A DNA stretch of 64,000 nt from Chondrilla cf. caribensis (taxonomy: Eukaryota > Porifera > Demospongiae > Chondrillida > Chondrillidae), in contig OZ026563.1 of the NCBI GenBank assembly GCA_964020155.1, positions 3,189,440 to 3,253,439 of the forward strand. The letters run 5' to 3'. Made by a program: the position numbers and the translations under genes. Positions within the stretch are counted from its first letter, which is position 1. Each line of letters begins with the position of its first letter. Positions 37,331 through 51,100 of the stretch are shown here, one piece after another. The notes beneath the pieces are model-generated. The model was not told the origin of the DNA. It saw nothing but the letters and a program-made list of their open reading frames with translations, and ran no database searches.

Positions 37331-37839
37331 ACAATGTATAAATTCATCAACGCATTATCATTGAACATATATCTACAATTTATGAACATATGCAACATCT
37401 TTGAACAGTGAATTTTCTATGTGACACTGTATATTGGTTTCAATATAATATGTGCATGTATATTACTTACTTTCACAGCCATTTTATAAATTCTTTACTA
37501 TTCATATTAACTTGATCTTAGGCTAGTAACCTGTGTCTACATCAATCTGTTACAGCTACATGCACACTAGCTAACTACAGTAACTATAACTTACGTACAT
37601 AAATTTTGCATACAACCTAGTGTATATTATACACTGAGTTTGATTTGTGTGTGTACAAAACTCCCTCTAAAAATAGTATGAATATTATTCACAGGTAATG
37701 GCTATTTATAACCGAGATTCCTCGTGACCAAATGCGATCAGTTGACTGGCTGAATCAGCAAATCCGAACTCTATTATGTAGCTTAATGTTTCAAGTGTGT
37801 GTCGTATTATATTAAATTTGTTGCTTTGGCAAACCATAT

Positions 37840-40451
37840 ATGGCCTCTTGTAATCTGTTTTTGGAAGAAGATGTAAGAAGAGGCGAAAGAATAGCTCAGA
37901 GCACAGTTTGGAAAGTATACAAAGGGTCTTTTGGAGACAACGCTTGTGCCATAAAACGTCTCAAGTCGATTAACGAGAAAGATAAGAACGCTTTTAGATC
38001 AAACGTCCTTCAAGAGTGTTATACTTGGTCGATACTAGACAACCCTCACATCGTGAAACTTCATGGCATTTACTATAGTAATCGCGACCCTGGAGTACCT
38101 TCGCTGTTATTGGAGCTCCTTGACAAGAGCCTCACGGACCACCTCAATAGCACGTCTGGGAATAGAGTGGTCTTGTTCCCTGTACAGAGTAAATTGACAA
38201 TTCTGCTTCAAGTCGCCAAAGCCTTGAAATACCTTCACTATGAGAAGAGCGTAATTCATGGGGATTTGACAACCAATAACGTACTTCTCAAGGAGGAAAG
38301 CCCTGGCTGTTTTACCGCTAAACTCACCGATTTTGGAATGAGTCGCGTTGTAGAAGACAGTAATGTCGTCATGTCTACAGGGTATGGAACACATATATAC
38401 ATGCCTCCTGAAGTTCATGATGCTAGTCAGGAAAAGACAACCAAAGTGGATATCTACTCATTCGGTGTCTTAGGCATTCACACAGTCACTCATAAATTCC
38501 CTCGGCCATCATATGCATGCAGAACTGATGAATCAGGAAAGCTGGTTGCATGAATTCAGGCGATATTCACACTTATTAAATGGGTTGTCTGCAGAAGAGA
38601 AGCTGTTAGATCCCCTATGGGAGGCATGCATCCAGTATCATCCGGAAAAGAGGCTCAATGCTAGCTGTATTATTGAACGTGTTGAAGAAATATCATCCAA
38701 TATGAAATCATCCCATATGCCTAGCATGCAGGAGGACAATCTGTGTAGCCACCACTGCAAAACTCCAATCACCAATATTTACATCAATCATACAGTAAAA
38801 GACTGTCACATCAGTGATAGCGAGGTGAACATTGGATCACCAGTTTGCAAGCACCTTTGCCAAGTAAGTCTGTGAAAGCATGGTGCACGGTTAAGCCTGG
38901 TTCACAATATGGTCACAAGGCTTGCGACCATATTGTGAACCAGGCTTCAAGGTTGAAATGTTTCACACTTGGGATTTAATTAATGATATATTACAATTTA
39001 TCTAAGTGATGTGGTAATTGCTTGACAATGTGATTCAAACATACAAACTGTTTAATAATGAGATAAAATGTTTTATTGTGAGTTTATTGAATTTGTTATC
39101 AATTAGTAGATTCTACACTTGTTGATGCAAGTTATAATGTATTTTTATCTAAATAAACATTAGACTCCCAATGAATTACTAACAAGTAGCTACGCTGAAA
39201 CTCTTCAAGAATCTGACACTATGAAGGCCCCAAAGCAGTCGAATGAGGTATGGTTGCAAAATGTGTTTGACTATAGTTACAAGCTGCATTCACTACAATA
39301 ATAATGATTATCATGATAATTGTGATACATAGTACTCGGATGGACCATAATCAAGTATAGTCCAACACACTGCCCCCTCATTGACATTGTAATTTTATAC
39401 AATGTCATGTAATAGTATATCTGTAATAAATTGTGACTCAGAGGAAATAATGATTACCATCATAAATACTTCTATTACTTTTGTGTAGCTGAAGGTAATG
39501 GAAAAATTGAGTAAATTGAATGTGAATTGGACGGAAGAGTATCGGAATTTGGAGGGAATGTACCATGAGCAACCAACTGCAGTGTACTTCAACCAGAAGG
39601 TCTACTTGGGGGATCGATACTGGCCGTATAAATCGTCTCTTGATGTTCTTCATTTGGCCACAAAGAAGTGGACCAAATTGCCATTCCATAAAGAGCGAGA
39701 AATGTGTGGTTTTACAATGTCGGTGTGTACAAACCACCTCCATGTTATAAGTGGTCACTGGTGTAAAGGAAATAGAGAGGAGAGATGCACCAGCAAAGTC
39801 TTCAGTATTGAAGATAGATTTGACACAATGTGGTTTCAAACACTGCCTCCTTTAGCACAAGGTAGAGCCTTTGCTATTTCAACTGCATTTGGCAGTTTCT
39901 TTGTAGTAGGAGGGGGCGTGGGAGACAGAGGTCAGTTATTGTCGTCTGTTGAAGTAATTGATACATCGCAGCCTTCTCCCGTTTGGTGGAAGCTGTGCAA
40001 TTTGCCTGTCAAATCATATCTTTTGCATGCCACAACTACTGACGACTTTCTTTTCATGGGCCTGGGGATATACAGTGCCAGAACCCTCTATGTGGCAAAA
40101 CTTTCTGATATAATAACTGCTATACTTGCCAAAGATCCCTCCGAACATGACCCAGATACTTTTTGGAAGCCCCTAGCAAAGGAAAATCCGTTTGAATACA
40201 GTGGTTTAGTTACCATCAATAACTGTATCATTACTGTGTGTGGACGAGATGAAGCAGCTGATGGTCAATGTCAGTCATCTCTTCATTTGTATGACGTTAA
40301 TCAGCAATCCTGGTGTCAGGTATCACACCTTGTACATGCAAGATCTTCTCCAGCTGTTTGTTGCGTGAAGACGGGGGACAAAACAGAATTGATTGTTTTC
40401 TGTGGATGGGGTGCTAACAAATCGATTGAATCATGTGAATTACCTTGTTAA
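37840..40451 (+). pseudogene. Protein kinase fused to Kelch repeats, one-base frameshift
   Basis: Exons 37840-38863, 39164-39247 and 39489-40451 (phase 0 joins). The kinase domain: 'AIKRL' (ATP Lys), 'VIHGDLTTNNVLL' (HGD instead of HRD), 'LTDFGMSR' and 'MPPEV' are present; the Gly loop is poor ('ERIAQSTVWKVYKG'). Frame 1 ends at TGA after 'ESGKLVA' (about 38553). The conserved continuation 'EFRRYSHLLNG...PLWEACIQYHPEKR' is one base out of phase, so one extra base lies near 38552. The third exon encodes about five Kelch-type repeats ('RAFAISTAFGSFFVVGGG', 'SSVEVIDTSQPSPVWWKL'). Probably a cytoplasmic tyrosine-kinase-like signalling protein if intact. It is either a recent pseudogene or an assembly indel. 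Confidence 0.8.
38893..38947. repeat. 55-bp palindrome (22-bp perfect arms)
   Basis: Arms 38893-38914 and 38926-38947 (aagcctggttcacaatatgg...) are exact reverse complements around an 11-base loop. It lies in the first intron of the kinase-Kelch gene. The origin may be a minimal foldback element. Confidence 0.85.
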
Positions 40452-41381
40452 TTTTTTTCACCCATGAGTAGCTTGTATCTTACCAGTATTTTGTTAACTA
40501 TGTAAGTCTATTGAACTGATGTAACACACTTGTTGAAACAAGTCAGTATTATGCTATACTGTGTACATTGCGTGTATGAACATGATATTATGATGTTTCG
40601 TACCAGTTTCAACATCATGGGTATAATAATGTGGAGTTATATTATTCATTGCAGCGGATTAACGAGTATTCAACATACCTATATATAAGCTGGAATGATA
40701 CCATTCCACACAGGTTGTAGTATGATGTTTAATTTCATACTAAGTTCTCCCACCATTCCGTATTGTATGTGCATAATATGGGCAATTATTGCTTGTGATT
40801 TTATAAAATTATATGCATGTGTGCAAAATATAGTTATACATTGCAGGATGAATTTTAATTCCTATGCTCATTAATTTGTAATTAATCGGTAAATTTAATT
40901 TGGCACATGGCTGTCATTTCGTGTATATTAATCATAGTAATTAATTTCAAATGTTATGCATATACTTGGTACACTTCCCATATTATGGTAACTTTTGTGG
41001 GATATTTTATCACTTTATATTACATAGTGTGGTATAGATTATTGGAGTGTCTATGGTTTTATCGATCTTATTGTGTAGTTCACGACAAAAATTTATTGCT
41101 ATGTAGATATTAATATGTCTGGATTAAAAAAAACCTACCCCAAAATCACACTATTAATTTTTATAACGAAAGGGGCCGTCGCCACGGCAAGCGGTTGAGT
41201 ATCAAAGGTTTCAATAGAGGCTCTTAAAAATAAGCGCCTACTGGTATAGGTACTAATCGAGAACGAGGCCGAGCAACGACGCTGTAAAAGTGCTACGTAT
41301 TGTATAGGTGTGAACGCGAAGTGTCAGTAACGCGATATAATAGTCAATGCCACTTTTTACATTCCATTTCAAAGTTAGGAG
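40452..41381. other. Spacer upstream of the SMB/7TM receptor
   Basis: AT-rich. It holds a fragment related to foldback family 4 near 40652 and a somewhat GC-richer stretch at 41160-41290 that may be promoter. No gene seen. Confidence 0.5.
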
Positions 41382-43626
41382 ATGACAACAAAAAGTCGAT
41401 ATTTAGCTTTTCTTTCGATTTTCCTTGTTGTATCGGGCTCTGAAGATGTATTTATGGACTCTTGCTTCGATTCGTCTTGTACAATGAACTTCAACAACAA
41501 TCCCGCTTACTGCTACTGCGACCGTTCTTGTCCAATGTATATACGGAGACTGTTGTCACGATGCAAACGTAACGACTGCCGCAACCCCGGACACACAACT
41601 ATCATGCGTTGATTCTGGATTTGGCACTTACTGGATGATTACCGGGTGTTCCCGCTCCTGGATGACCGAACAACTGGCGGACGGAGAGGTCAACGTCAAC
41701 GAGATTGTGTCTTTTTGTGAGAATCCTGATGTTATTCGCACCTCCTTCAAAATTCTCCCTTCTCCAGTAACCGACAAAATTACCGGATTAGTTTATCGTA
41801 ACGAGTTTTGCGCTCGTTGTAACGGAGTACAGAGAACAAATGACGTAAGGTGGAATATACAGCTGACTTGTGATAACTCCACAACGTTGAATTCGGAAAC
41901 TACTCTCACTTTCAACGAATTGTTCCAGTTTTGTTCTGTCGAGTTTTATCTTCCTCCAACATCGCTACCTACGCCACGCAGATGTAACTCTTTACCTGAA
42001 GGATTGATTTCTACATGCCCACAAAATGCCTCTTTAGATCTCACAGAGAACTGCGCATCATTTGGTCGAAATCTGGTAAAATGCGGTGGATTTACATATG
42101 CAAATGCATACTGTGCGGCCTGCTGGAATGATTCCATGTGCAACATTACCTTGGATTCCTGCCTTCAAATTCGAGATACAATACGACCTACTTTGGGAAC
42201 ACATCTTGGCAATATTGCTATTCTTTGGGATATAAGTGGTACTGGAAGAACAGCTTCATCCTCTACAGCAACATATAGTCTTGTAGAAGAGATGTGTCCA
42301 AGTGGAAGTGTCTATGACATTTTTAGAGGATCTTGTCATACATTACCATCTGCAAACTGTACTAACTCCACAGCAATCACACTGGCAAGAGGTGCATACT
42401 CTCTGATAAACAATGAAAGCGTGTTCTGGAATAGTTATGAACTTAATGTGTCCATTGAGAGTGTAAACGACAATGGTAGACCACTTGTGTGCATCCCAAG
42501 TGTCCACAGTAGTTACTGTGTCCCTATTATTCTCGATCATAGTGAGTATATTCATAATCTGCAAATCAACCCAGGAGGTATCAATACCAACAGCTTAGTG
42601 TGGCTTGGTAACAATGAGAGTTACATTATTGATGGTACTGACCATGGTGGTCGACCTCTTATTTGTACCAACCTCACTCAAAATTTTACTACGAACAACA
42701 CACAAATAGAGAATATCTTTAGGTACCCCTTATTATATAGCACACTTTCTTACATCGGAGTCTCCATAGATTTTGTAAGCTGTTTGTTGTTCCTTCTCAC
42801 TTTCTCCCTATTTAAAGACCTCCGAACCTTCTTCAGCAAGCTGATGGTGAACTTTGTCTTCTCGATTCTACTGGGAGATGTAATTTTCCTCTTTGGAGGT
42901 CCATTTTTCACATTTATCAGTCTACCAAATTTGTGTGTAGCTGTTGGCATGATCCTCCATTATGTGTACCTGTGCCGTTTCTTTTGGAAGACAGTGATGT
43001 GGTCAGAAATGGTTAAGAACACCTACAACATAAGGAAATTAAACAAACGTCCTCACGAAAACTGGAAGTTGCTTACTCTCTACATACTCTTGGCATGGCT
43101 GTTACCTCTCGTCATTGTCATTCCTACAATTATTGTCAATTTTACAGTGGATAGCTCTGTGAACTATGGTATTGGTCCAGGAGGTGGATGTTGGATAAAC
43201 CAACCAATTGCATTGATAGTGACATTTGTAATACCAGTGGGACTGTCTATCATCTTCAATGTAATCGCATTTGTGATTGTTATGGTGGTAATTGGATGCA
43301 TTAGATGCAGGCCAATAGCAAGTTCTCCTGGGTCTACAGAACGGAAGAAAAAGACATGGAAGGATTTCCGATTTGCCTTAGCTTTGTTGACTGTAACTGG
43401 TTTATCCTGGGTATTTGGATTTTTGGCACTGTTTTCAAGCCAACTCTCATGGGCCTGGTATCTCTTTATCATCTTCAACACAACTCAAGCCTTGACAATT
43501 GTGGTAACCTTTCTGTTCACAAAGAAAGTGTTTCATCTTTACTGGTCCCTTTTATGTTGTTCAAGAAAAACACATTTCAAGCAAACCATCACTAAGAAGT
43601 TATCCACAGCAGGCACTAAGGTGTAA
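41382..43626 (+). pseudogene. Somatomedin-B-like/7TM receptor, single exon, one-base frameshift
   Basis: The start 'MTTKSRYLAFLSIFLVV' is a signal peptide. A Cys pattern of a somatomedin-B-like module follows ('DSSCTMNF', 'CYCDRSC'). Its last part ('YGDCCHDA') is one base out of frame, so an extra base lies in the TATATA run near 41557-41563. After the shift the frame stays open to 43626, with a Cys-rich ectodomain of about 350 residues. Seven hydrophobic segments follow (about 42730-43550; 'LSYIGVSIDFVSCLLFLLTF', 'GLSWVFGFLALF'), which resemble class B/adhesion-type receptors. No clear GPS cleavage motif is visible. The ligand is unknown. If the shift is real the product is a 76-residue fragment. 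Confidence 0.78.
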
Positions 43627-44051
43627 AAATAACTCTGTCGAATGAGGCTATTTCAAATATGTTAAATTAAATCATTTCACACACAACATTGTAATACATA
43701 TAATTTATGGTTAATTATATATCTTCATTATTTCTTCATCTGTTGTTGCTTATTATTGTAATTGCAGTTATATGTATTCAAATTATGGTGTACGTCTGTT
43801 TTTATTTCTTATTTTCAAATTGGTAATAGTTTTTTTTTCAGATTGCAACATACCATTGGAATTATAATTAATCTGAGACATGAGTTTATGTCCTTGATAA
43901 CGAGGGGTGAGACACACAATCAACATCGATTGAGTTTCAAAAAGAAAGAGCAGGTAGTATCAACTCGTGCAATTGAAAAATCTTAGCATTACTCATTAGA
44001 ATTCACCAGAAATGCCACCTGAGGCTGATTACGATTACACCTTGCACTCAC

Positions 44052-44133
44052 AAACATGCAGGCACACATGCACACGTACACACACACACACACACACACA
44101 TGTACGCACATGCACACACAGATACACACACAG

Positions 44134-44169
<36 letters not shown>

Positions 44170-44282
44170 CACAGGTACACACACATGCACGCATGCACAC
44201 ACACACTCATGCACACACATACACACACAGACCCATACACGCACACACACTCATGCACACACATACGCACATACACACACAG

Positions 44283-44339
<57 letters not shown>

Positions 44340-44501
44340 CACACATCACAGGTACACACACATGCACGCATGCACACACACACTCGTGCACACACATACA
44401 CACACAGACCCATGCACACACACACTCATGCACACACATACGCACATACACACACAGATACACACACAGATACACACACACACACACATACACACACAGA
44501 T

Positions 44502-44533
<32 letters not shown>

Positions 44534-44678
44534 ACACACACATGCACACACATACACGCATCACAGGTACACACACATGAACGCATGCACACACACACTC
44601 ATGCACACACATACACACACAGACCCATGCACGCACACACACTCATGCAACACATACGCACGCACACATAGCTACAAC

Positions 44679-44709
<31 letters not shown>

Positions 44710-44725
44710 ATGCATGCACACATGC
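44052..44725. repeat. Impure (CA)n array with ~110-bp higher-order unit
   Basis: Mostly CA. A block 'catcacaggtacacacac' followed by gcacgcatgcac, actcatgcac and acacagacccat recurs near 44166, 44344 and 44558. The long Thr-His open frames here are not genes. The remaining 43627-45043 sequence shows no gene. Confidence 0.9.
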
Positions 44726-45043
44726 ACGCTTAATAACCCAGCTAAACATGCTAATACAAAACATCATGGAACATCCAGTAAATAATTTAAATAATTTAAC
44801 TCTTCTGGTGTACCAATTGGATCATGGAAGCATGCTATAAAAAATGTCATAAGGATTGTACTTGTGAGAACATGCACCTTTTTTATTTATTGGTAGCACA
44901 GACTTTTATCATGTACACTATCCATAAAAATAATACAATCCTGCCGATTCATGAAGCGTAACTGGTAATAGCCGAATATCACTTATCGTAAGCTCAAGTG
45001 GCAACTGGTGCAAACTGGACTCGTGCGGATAATTCGCGATTTA

Positions 45044-45092
45044 TGACGTCATCACCTAGCCGTGACCGGTTGAAGCTGCGCTATATATAGAC
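45044..45092 (+). promoter_or_regulatory. Kinase promoter: CRE and TATA box
   Basis: TGACGTCA at 45044-45051 and 'gctatatataga' at about 45080-45091, upstream of the ATG at 45159. Positions suit a core promoter; use is inferred. Confidence 0.55.
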
Positions 45093-45158
45093 AACCACCG
45101 CTTTATAAACAACATGGTAACTAGGAGGAAGTTATTTAGCTCGGTTACAAATTGAGAA

Positions 45159-47733
45159 ATGTCGTTGGTAGAAAGCGAGTCACTTGTAAGCGAAGCCCCT
45201 ACAACTTGCAACAGCCTGTTGAGTAAGCAGAGATGTCAGCTGAACGATAAAGACTACATCGATGTGACAGAAATTGTTTTAGGCAGCTCGTCCTCCAAGC
45301 ACGGAGAGGAAGATTGCTGTAGCGTCACCTCGGATTATGTCACAGGTAACCAGACAACGTCTCAGGAAATCGAGCAAGCCAGTAAGAGTTGTATTCTCTC
45401 GAATAACCCTCCAGACGTGAGCGGTGACCATAAGCGCGACGCGTTAAATCATCCTTCCGAAGAAGCAGACAGCAATTTTAGCGAAACAGCTGCACATATA
45501 GGTGTAAATGGAGAAATAGCTAAAACCTCGATAAGTGGACAAACAGCCTTGCACTCCTTCAGTAAATCGAGAGGACCTTCTGGTGTGTGTGGTTCACAGC
45601 CATCGCCAGCTGATGTAGTGTCTTGCGAACAGGAAAGTACTAGCAGAGAAAGAGGATATGGGATGCTAGTGCCTGGATTCGGTTTAGTACTTCCCAGGAA
45701 TACTTTGATCTCGTTTTGCCCTCACCAGAGGTACGTAAGACTGTGTGTGTGGGTGGGTGTGGGTGTGGGTGTGGGCATGCATGTGTGTAGGGGTGTTTGG
45801 GTGCCTCTTCATGACAATTTTCAAGTGCAGTAGCCCTGTGACACTCAACACACTGCATGTCAGCAGATTATAGATTAACGGACACACCCATGAACCAGGG
45901 GCATGGAAAATGTGTAAGAATCCTGGGTGGTACAGCAGCCCAATCTTCTTCAACCTGGTGTAGTTGCAATTGGTATATAGTATATGGTTATAGTATTGCT
46001 CCAAATCAGAGTGGTCCCAGTGTCTATATAATACTTATTATATACTGAATGTGTACGTGTCTTGTACAACGTAATAAGCATACTTTGTATTATTTTTTTC
46101 AATAGTGAGACATTCAGAGACCGTCTTCTCAAGACAAGAGCTCGTGATACAGCTGGTTCTCAGGGGACGTGCACAAGGCAAGATCGACCCCAACCTCAAC
46201 TAGCCACACCTCAACAGGCTACACAGATAGTGCAGAAGAAATCAATGAACTCCACTGTTGATGATCCCAGACAACCAGGAAAGATAGTCAGATCTGTAAG
46301 TATTGCTCTGTGTGTCTGTGTTGTAGGGGGTGTACCGTATGTACCATGTGTACTGAGTGTACCATGTGTACTGTGTATACTGTATGTACCATGTGTACTG
46401 TGTATACTGTGTGTACATTAGGTACTATATGTACCATAAATACTGTGTATACCATATGTACTGTACACTATGTGTGTTGTATGTACTTTTTACTGTTCCA
46501 TATACTGTTTTTTTCTATAACAAATGTATTGTATATAAAACTGTTCTCAAGTATTGTATGTCTACTGTACACATTCTGTTTACATACAATTGTCTTGTTT
46601 GTCCACTCCATGTTGTCTGAAAACAGCCTAACCTTGAGCGGGCATCATTATGTATTTTGTGATAGGGTTGGGGTTAGAGTATCTTATTGTAGTTGGCTTC
46701 CTGTAAGAAGCCTTTCAAGTGTTATGACCTCCTAATAATGATATTTTGATGAGGTCACATGTAGGCTGACGTTGCATTCCATCACTTCCTATAGTCTACA
46801 GTGGAACCTCTCTATTAAGGACACTTTGGGACCTTGATTTTAGTCCTTATTACAGAGGTGTCCTCAATTCAGAGGTCACTTAATACACTACAGTACTACA
46901 CTGGGACACAGAATGGTGTCCTTATTATAGAGGTTTTTGCAATTCAGAGGTTTGTACTAGAGAGGTTCCACTGTACATAATAATAGCCACAAAATCATTA
47001 CCTGTATTCATATACAACACTGTGTATTGTGTATATATTGTAATATAATACCTTGTATCCTGTATAATACCTTGTATCCTGTATATGTGTATGTACATTG
47101 CAACACATCCTGTAAATGTTGGCTCTGATGCACATCCTACCCAAAGGGGAAATTGCACTTCCTTGGATGTACAACAGCAGTTGAAATATTGCCCTGTATC
47201 AGGATGTATGCACTGGAATAGGGACATTCAATGCTGTTCCAATAGTGTTCCATCCTCAATGAAAGTTACATATTCCTTCCTGTGAGGATATTACCGAACA
47301 TCACAAGTGTGCTGTATTGTACGTACATACGTATGTACAGTGCCTGTGCTACATGCCTGTTACTTTATGTACGTACATAGTCTTCATGTGTACATATTAT
47401 ACAAAATGTACTGTATGTCATAATGAGTGTACCCGTATCATTTGTTTATGAGACTGTGACTACCCATTCTTTCACCTCAGTACTGTAATATGTTACTGGT
47501 ATGCTATTATATATGTAATATTGTGGTACAATGTACCCTTTACACGTGATGTAACGTGCCCTCTCTACCCTTTCTTCTTCCCTGCTATCTGTAGACTGAT
47601 TATTCACTGTTCCCTGTGAGCCTTGTTCTCCCGGTGCCTTCCAAGGAAGCTCTGCAGGACAGCATTGGGAAGGGAGGGAATGGCATCGTGACCTACATCT
47701 ACCACAAGAGAAGGGAGTTTGCAGTGAAGAAGG

Positions 47734-47799
<66 letters not shown>

Positions 47800-47803
47800 T
47801 GTT

Positions 47804-47883
<80 letters not shown>

Positions 47884-47901
47884 GTGTGTGTGCATGCGTG
47901 T

Positions 47902-47981
<80 letters not shown>

Positions 47982-48098
47982 ACGTGTGATGTGTGTGTAC
48001 TTGTGGTGTGTCTGTATGTGTGTGTGTGAGAGAGTGTGTGTGCCTGCCTGTGTGTGCGTATGTGTGTGTGTGGTGTGTGAGAGAGTGAGTGTGTGTGT

Positions 48099-48182
<84 letters not shown>

Positions 48183-51100
48183 TTGTGAAGCAATATTGCC
48201 ATGGTAATATTAATTAATCATCTTAATATACCAGTAAGAGGTCAGGTCTCATGCAATCATTACACTGTGTGTGGGTGGGGGTTAGTGCATAGACATGTTT
48301 GGGCGGCATATGTACACACACACGTGAGCATACACTGTATGTCCATGTACAGTCAATTTATGATGCCTTTCTCTTTGGACATACGTAGACTCACTTCAGA
48401 TTAGGAGAAGTTGACATTTTATGTAAACTGGACCACAAGAACATAGTAAAACTCGTTGCAGTCATGATGGGTGAGGAGGACCCCCTACGCCCTCACCGCT
48501 ACTACTGCTACCACTTTTACCCTCGAATGAGTGGGGATGTCCAGACCTACCTGAACAGACTGGGTCAGGGAGCTCTCTCCAATGTTCTGATGAAGCATAA
48601 AGACAGTCCCTCCATGCTCCAACTAGTAGTGGACAACGCAAAGCACATCCTGAGGAGTGTGTTGAAGGGGATCCATTATCTCCATAGTAACGAGATTGTA
48701 CACAGCGACATCAAACGTAAGTTCCAGTGAGATCCCATGTATGGTATGTATGTTTGTATGTAGGGTAAGTATGTATGTATGTATGTAGGTAGGTAGGTAG
48801 GTATGCTTGTATGTACAGTACGGTATGTGTGTATGTTAGAAGACGCTTCTTAGACCACACCACTCTCATGCACTGATGGAACCTATCTGTATAGGATGAG
48901 TAGTATAGTGTATTGCCTTCATGAGTGATAGTTAGATTTTAGAGGCCCTTGTAAAGCTGTGTAATCTACAATAATAGTGGTAAAGGATGTTGGATTGTGA
49001 TCCCCGCTCTACTGTCCTTCGGTGTATTGTTAATTTTAGTTGTTATTTCACATACAAACATATGTAGAGAGCATGTGTGTCGTGGATGACAGCTGTGTAT
49101 GTGTGCATATGTTTTGTAGGTACCTGCACGTAATTTGCGTACTGTATTTACAGTATATGCCCCACAAGCCAGTTGCAGGTACGTTGTGTGAAATAGTTAC
49201 TGTATGTTTACACAGTGGTGATGAGTTTACGGACCACAGACCCGAGGTTATGTAGCATCCAAGGGCAAGGTCAGGAAATTCATTACTACTGTGTAAACAT
49301 CAGTAACTCGCTCATCATTTCGAAAGGAACTTCATAAAATTTAAACTTGCAAAGATTTGCTACTGTTTCTTTCAAGAGTCTTTGCTAGTGACCTTAAATA
49401 CAATTTCATTCCAGTAAAAATGTTTGGGTGCAAGTGTTGAATGAGGTGCACAGCTGCACATTCTTTGAAGGTTCTCTCCGCCCTTTGAAGTCAGTGCTCA
49501 ATGTAGTGGGCAGTTGCTGCACACTAACACTTTTGATGTATGGCTTCATCATAAGATTGCGTTTGTGTACACAATGGGTTTTACATGGGCTGCCATCTGG
49601 TAAACCATTACTCCTGCGTGAACACACTGTAACTGGCTTAACGTTTTAAGAATAAACTTCAGAAAGAGTTTAAATTTGTACAAGTAATTTGAGTTAAAGC
49701 TCATGGGACTCCTGCCCCCACACTCAAAATACTTGAGTGTCTTTTTCAGTTTTAAAAGAACCTTTTCTGATTGCAGATATAACGTTCAGCAATGCCGTTA
49801 CACTCAATTGTTGTCTACAATCTACAATCTATCTGTTGTCATTTCCACAGCTAGCAATGTACTGGTCAACCTGTCCACAGAGTGCAAGTGTACTTCCCCT
49901 GTGGAGTGCTCCTGCCAGCAGTTGTTTGATGTCGTGCTGACTGACTTTGATTCTGCCATTGATGTAAGGGACCCGGAAAAGAACAAGAAGAAGTGGTCAG
50001 TGGTGGGCACCGCAGGCTACCGGACCCCAGAGGTGAGGAGCTGATGAAGCTGTTACAATTGGTGAAGATACCCACTAATTATTAGCAGATGGTGTATACC
50101 CTACATAGGCCCAGTGGCTGAGTGATATGCCACTTCATCAGTATTTGATGCATGTGTGATTATATACTTGTGTATGTATGCCTTCACAGTCATAAGACTC
50201 TTCCACCCTTCGATTACCATCCCAACTCTCCACCTTTTACCATCTCCACTCTCCACCTTTCACCATTTCCACTCTCCACCTTTCACCATTTCCACTCTCC
50301 ACCTTTCACCATCCCCACTCTCCACCTTTCACCATCTCCACTCTCCACCTTTCACCATCCCCACTCTCCACCTTTCACAATCCTCACTTTCCATCTTTCA
50401 CCATCTCCACTCTCCACCTTTCACCATCCCCACTCCACCTTTCACCATCCCCACTCTCCTTCACCTTATATATGTAACTCTCCACTATTCTTTCAATCTT
50501 CCTCCCAGCGATATCTCCAGTCCCCTGAGTTTAACGACACCAAACCTTCGGAGTGGAAGATGGGAGATGTCTGGTCCTTCGGAGCTCTCGTACTGAAGAT
50601 GTTCCTCAGTCACTGTGGACCTTCCTCCCAGCGACAGGTGAGGACATTACAATCATTGATGTTAACGTGGAGTTGTATAGCCTAACCATTACCACCCTAC
50701 CTGCATAGCTAGTGTGTTATATTCATTCCCACCCCCCATGGTATAACATGTCCTTCACCTGTCATGCAGTATTCTTTATCTATCCCCACCCCTCCTACAT
50801 CTTATAGATTGCCTTTTTGTACTTATGGAGATATGCCAGTTTTCCATGGAATGTGGAAGACAAATTGGCTTGCAATGTTCTACAGGTGAGTTCTGAGAGG
50901 ACACCGATACAGTATAATATGGTACTTGTGGTGACTACTGCTTTTCTGTTTACAGCAAAACCTGATTCGAAGTGTGTACCCTAATTGGCCCCAACTCTGG
51001 CAGCTAGCAGGAGACTGCATGAAGGTGTGTGTATGTGTGCGTGCGTGTGTGTACGTGTGTGCATGCGTGCGTGCGTGTGTGTGTGCGTGCGTGCGTGTGT

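Noticed and set aside
39438..39839. Antisense frame over the Kelch exon
   Set aside because: It is a shadow of the Kelch coding exon.
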